A DNA stretch of 64,000 bases from Halosolutus gelatinilyticus (GTDB lineage: Archaea > Halobacteriota > Halobacteria > Halobacteriales > Natrialbaceae), in the NCBI RefSeq assembly GCF_023028105.1, contig NZ_CP095491.1, forward strand, positions 2,666,001 to 2,730,000. Reading direction: 5' to 3'. The notes under the pieces were generated by a model. It ran no database searches. It was not told the DNA's origin and saw nothing but the letters and a program-made list of their open reading frames with translations. Of this stretch, positions 62,044-64,000 are shown in pieces (the first letter of the stretch is position 1; the number at the start of each line of letters is the position of its first letter). A program made the translations under genes and the position numbers.

Positions 62044-63951
62044 TTAATCACCTGCTGCGGGTTCGATGCGTACCTGTGCGGTCGGTTCGCGGTCCTCGTC
62101 CGCGATGTTGACCTCGTACCCCTCGACGACCTCCGCAGGTTCGAATGGGTTCCCGTTGTACTTGAGCAGGCTGGTCATCCTGTCGCCGAAGCGACCGAGT
62201 TCCTTCTGGATGAGACCGCGGAACTGCGCCGTCGCGTTCATCTCGACGACCATCGCCTCGTCGACGCTCTCGAGGAACTCCTCGACTTCGGCTTCGGGGA
62301 ACGGCATCATGTCGGAGACGCTCAGTCCCTTGACCGAGTGGCCGCTCTCGTTCAGGCGGGAAACGGCTTCGACGACGGCACCCTGGGAGGAGCCCCAGGT
62401 GATGATGCCGTACTCGGCCGTCTCGTCGCCGAAGTAGGTCTGGTTCGACTCGTGTTCCTCGTCGAGTTCCTCGCGGATCGCCTCGAGTTTCCCGATCCGG
62501 CGGTCCATCTGGTAGACGCGGTTGTCCGGGTCCTCGCTGATGTGTCCAACGGGGCTGTGCTCGTTACCCGTCGCGAGGTAGCGTCCGCCCTTCTGGCCCG
62601 GCAGCGATCGCGGGCTGACGTGTTTGTCGTTGTCGGGTTCGTACTCGAAGCGGTGGAACTTCCCGGAAGCGTCGTGGGCGGCCTCCCGGAGTTCCTCCTC
62701 GGTGAGCGTCGATCCCAGGTCGGGTTCGGGCTCACGGTCGAAGAACTCGACGTCGACGTTCGTGTTCTCGCCGGAGAGCTTCTGGTCGTAGATGAGGATC
62801 GTCGGGATCTGGTACTCCCAGGCGATGTGGAACGCGAGTCGGGTTTGCTCGTAGGCCTCCTCGATGTTCCCCGGCGCGAAGACGACCCGCGAGGAGTCGC
62901 CCTGGCTCGTATAGAGGACGAACTCGAGGTCGCCCTGCTCGGGTTTCGTCGGCATCCCGGTCGAGGGACCGGCGCGCATCGACTCGACGAGCACGATCGG
63001 CGTCTCGGTCATCTCGGCGAGACCGAGCGGTTCGCTCATCAGCGCGAAGCCGCCGCCGGAGGAGCCGGACATGGCCTTCGCGCCGGCGTGGCTCGCGCCG
63101 ACGGCCAGCGCGGCCGCGGCGATCTCGTCTTCGACCTGTTCGGAGACGCCGCCCATGTCGGGGAAGTTCTGGCTGAGGATGGTGAACACGTCCGTCCACG
63201 GCGTCATCGGGTAGCCGGCGATGAAGCGACAGCCGCCGTCGATCGCGCCGTAGGCGATCGCGTTCGAACCGGACAGCAGCGCCTGCTCGGTCTCGTGTTC
63301 GCCCGTCGGGATGCGGAGGTCGTGTTCGACCTCGATCTCGTCGCCGACCATCTCGTAGGCTTCGTGGAGGATCTCGAGGTTCGCCTCGAGGACGTCCCCG
63401 GACATCGCGTCCTCCATTAGGTCCTCGATGTGCTCGAGATCCATCTCGAGCAGCCCCGCCGTCACGCCGACGCCGGCGGTGTTTCGCATGACCTCGCGGC
63501 CGTGTTCCTTTGCGAGGCTGCGAAGGTCGACCGGATAGACGTGCCAGCCGTTCTCCTTGGCGCGTTTCTCGAGATCGAGTTCCGCGACGTCCTCCTCGCT
63601 GAGGAGCCCCTCGTCGTAGACGATGACGCCCCCCTCGCGAAGATCGTCCAGGTTCTCCGACAGCGGCTTGATCTCTTCGTTGCCGTAATACGCTTCCTCC
63701 TGGGGGTTCCGGGCGAACGAGTCGCCGAGCGCGAGCAGGAAGTTGTAGCCGTCACCCCGTGACTGTACCTCGTGGCCTGCCGCTCGGATCTCGACGTACG
63801 TGTGACCGCCGCGGATTCGCGATGGATAGTGGCGGTGTGTAAATACGTGGAGCCCCGAGCGCATCAGCGCCTTTGCGAAATTCTGGCTCGTCGAGTCGAT
63901 TCCGTCGCCGGAACCGCCTGCGATTCGCCAGATGAGTTCGTCGTCGCTCAT
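62044..63951 (-). CDS. porA: 2-oxoacid:ferredoxin oxidoreductase alpha subunit (gamma-alpha fusion, probably pyruvate)
   Basis: A 635-residue fused subunit. The N-terminal gamma domain (about 1-190) opens WRIAGGSGDGIDSTSQNFAK and has HRHYPSRIRGGHTYVEIRA; the alpha domains follow with GSNAIAYGAIDGGCRFIAGY, the YPMTP loop and KAMSGSSGGGFALMSEPLGL. The C-terminal part (EYGIITWGSSQGAVVEAVSR) is the transketolase-like domain. Haloarchaea use this enzyme instead of pyruvate dehydrogenase; oxoglutarate as substrate cannot be excluded. It is the first gene of the pair. Confidence 0.88.
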   Translation of the reverse strand: MSDDELIWRIAGGSGDGIDSTSQNFAKALMRSGLHVFTHRHYPSRIRGGHTYVEIRAAGHEVQSRGDGYNFLLALGDSFARNPQEEAYYGNEEIKPLSENLDDLREGGVIVYDEGLLSEEDVAELDLEKRAKENGWHVYPVDLRSLAKEHGREVMRNTAGVGVTAGLLEMDLEHIEDLMEDAMSGDVLEANLEILHEAYEMVGDEIEVEHDLRIPTGEHETEQALLSGSNAIAYGAIDGGCRFIAGYPMTPWTDVFTILSQNFPDMGGVSEQVEDEIAAAALAVGASHAGAKAMSGSSGGGFALMSEPLGLAEMTETPIVLVESMRAGPSTGMPTKPEQGDLEFVLYTSQGDSSRVVFAPGNIEEAYEQTRLAFHIAWEYQIPTILIYDQKLSGENTNVDVEFFDREPEPDLGSTLTEEELREAAHDASGKFHRFEYEPDNDKHVSPRSLPGQKGGRYLATGNEHSPVGHISEDPDNRVYQMDRRIGKLEAIREELDEEHESNQTYFGDETAEYGIITWGSSQGAVVEAVSRLNESGHSVKGLSVSDMMPFPEAEVEEFLESVDEAMVVEMNATAQFRGLIQKELGRFGDRMTSLLKYNGNPFEPAEVVEGYEVNIADEDREPTAQVRIEPAAGD

Positions 63952-64000
63952 GGGTAGATCTGTGGCCTGTTGGCCAACCGTACCGGAGTTTCGGACCAGT

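Noticed and set aside
62032-63420. Long plus-strand frame opposite porA
   Set aside because: Antisense shadow of porA; Val/Arg/Leu/Glu-rich with no family features.
1-64000. CRISPR arrays, rRNA, tRNA, complete insertion sequences
   Set aside because: No regularly spaced repeats, no cloverleaf with a GGTTCGA-type arm, no rRNA-like stretch and no transposase with terminal repeats were seen.

Overview
The window is chromosomal DNA from a haloarchaeon. The evidence is high GC with a strong CGATCG bias, acidic proteins, Tat signal peptides, a PGF-CTERM anchored protein, HalOD1, HTH_10 and PhiH1-repressor-like regulators, leaderless-looking promoters and ferredoxin-dependent oxoacid oxidoreductases. 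The overall feel is of the Natrialbales (Natrinema/Haloterrigena-like), but the genus is inference only. No rRNA, tRNA, CRISPR array or complete insertion sequence was found.

Layout. 1-1.6 kb: the 5' end of a MoxR-type ATPase with a DUF4350 protein and a small membrane protein. 1.8-4.3 kb: glmM, a YdjM-like membrane protein and a small protein. 4.3-5.5 kb: an AT-rich island holding two tiny zinc-finger genes. 5.5-15.2 kb: a surface-glycan cluster (GT2, YdcF, flippase, sulfatase-like protein, polytopic membrane protein, GT2, two GT4), much of it AT-richer than its surroundings. 15.3-20.1 kb: an accessory patch with the two ends of a deleted GT4 gene, two PhiH1-repressor-like winged-helix genes each next to a conserved 57-bp block and a small acidic-protein gene (one copy internally deleted), a HalOD1 protein, a YdjM-like protein and a DUF7344 regulator. 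20.4-26.4 kb: a second flippase, an asparagine-synthase-like protein and a Tat-exported beta-helix protein with four near-identical C-terminal repeats.

26.7-37.3 kb: membrane proteins, a histidine-utilisation operon (hutU-hutG-hutI, hutU frameshifted, no hutH) facing a Bat-type regulator, an FAD oxidoreductase, and the glmS/sugar-nucleotidyltransferase pair which, with glmM, supplies UDP-GlcNAc. 37.5-41.8 kb: three exported surface proteins. 42-47 kb: small zinc-ribbon proteins, a broken HTH regulator, Mn superoxide dismutase, and a decayed galactonate dehydratase locus with a regulator remnant. 47.3-53.5 kb: housekeeping and small conserved genes (thiamine-binding protein, nitrilase, SRPBCC, DUF7123, PhoU-type regulator, NAD-kinase-like, CinA-type). 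53.5-56.1 kb: an HTH gene and the queD-queE-queC operon for preQ0/archaeosine. 56.2-64 kb: DHFR-like protein, EamA exporter, NosL, SRPBCC, an Lrp regulator with symmetric GTATAC sites at its promoter, and porB-porA.

Working together: GlmS, GlmM and the GlmU-like enzyme make amino-sugar nucleotides. The glycosyltransferases and two flippases probably build and export S-layer or exopolysaccharide glycans, and the exported beta-helix and PKD proteins are likely surface partners. The most unusual material is the duplicated repressor module at 15.7-19.3 kb and the set of very small zinc-finger proteins. Several genes are broken or relics (GT4, hutU, dgoD, an HTH regulator, a regulator tail), which suggests local decay, or sequencing error in the case of hutU.
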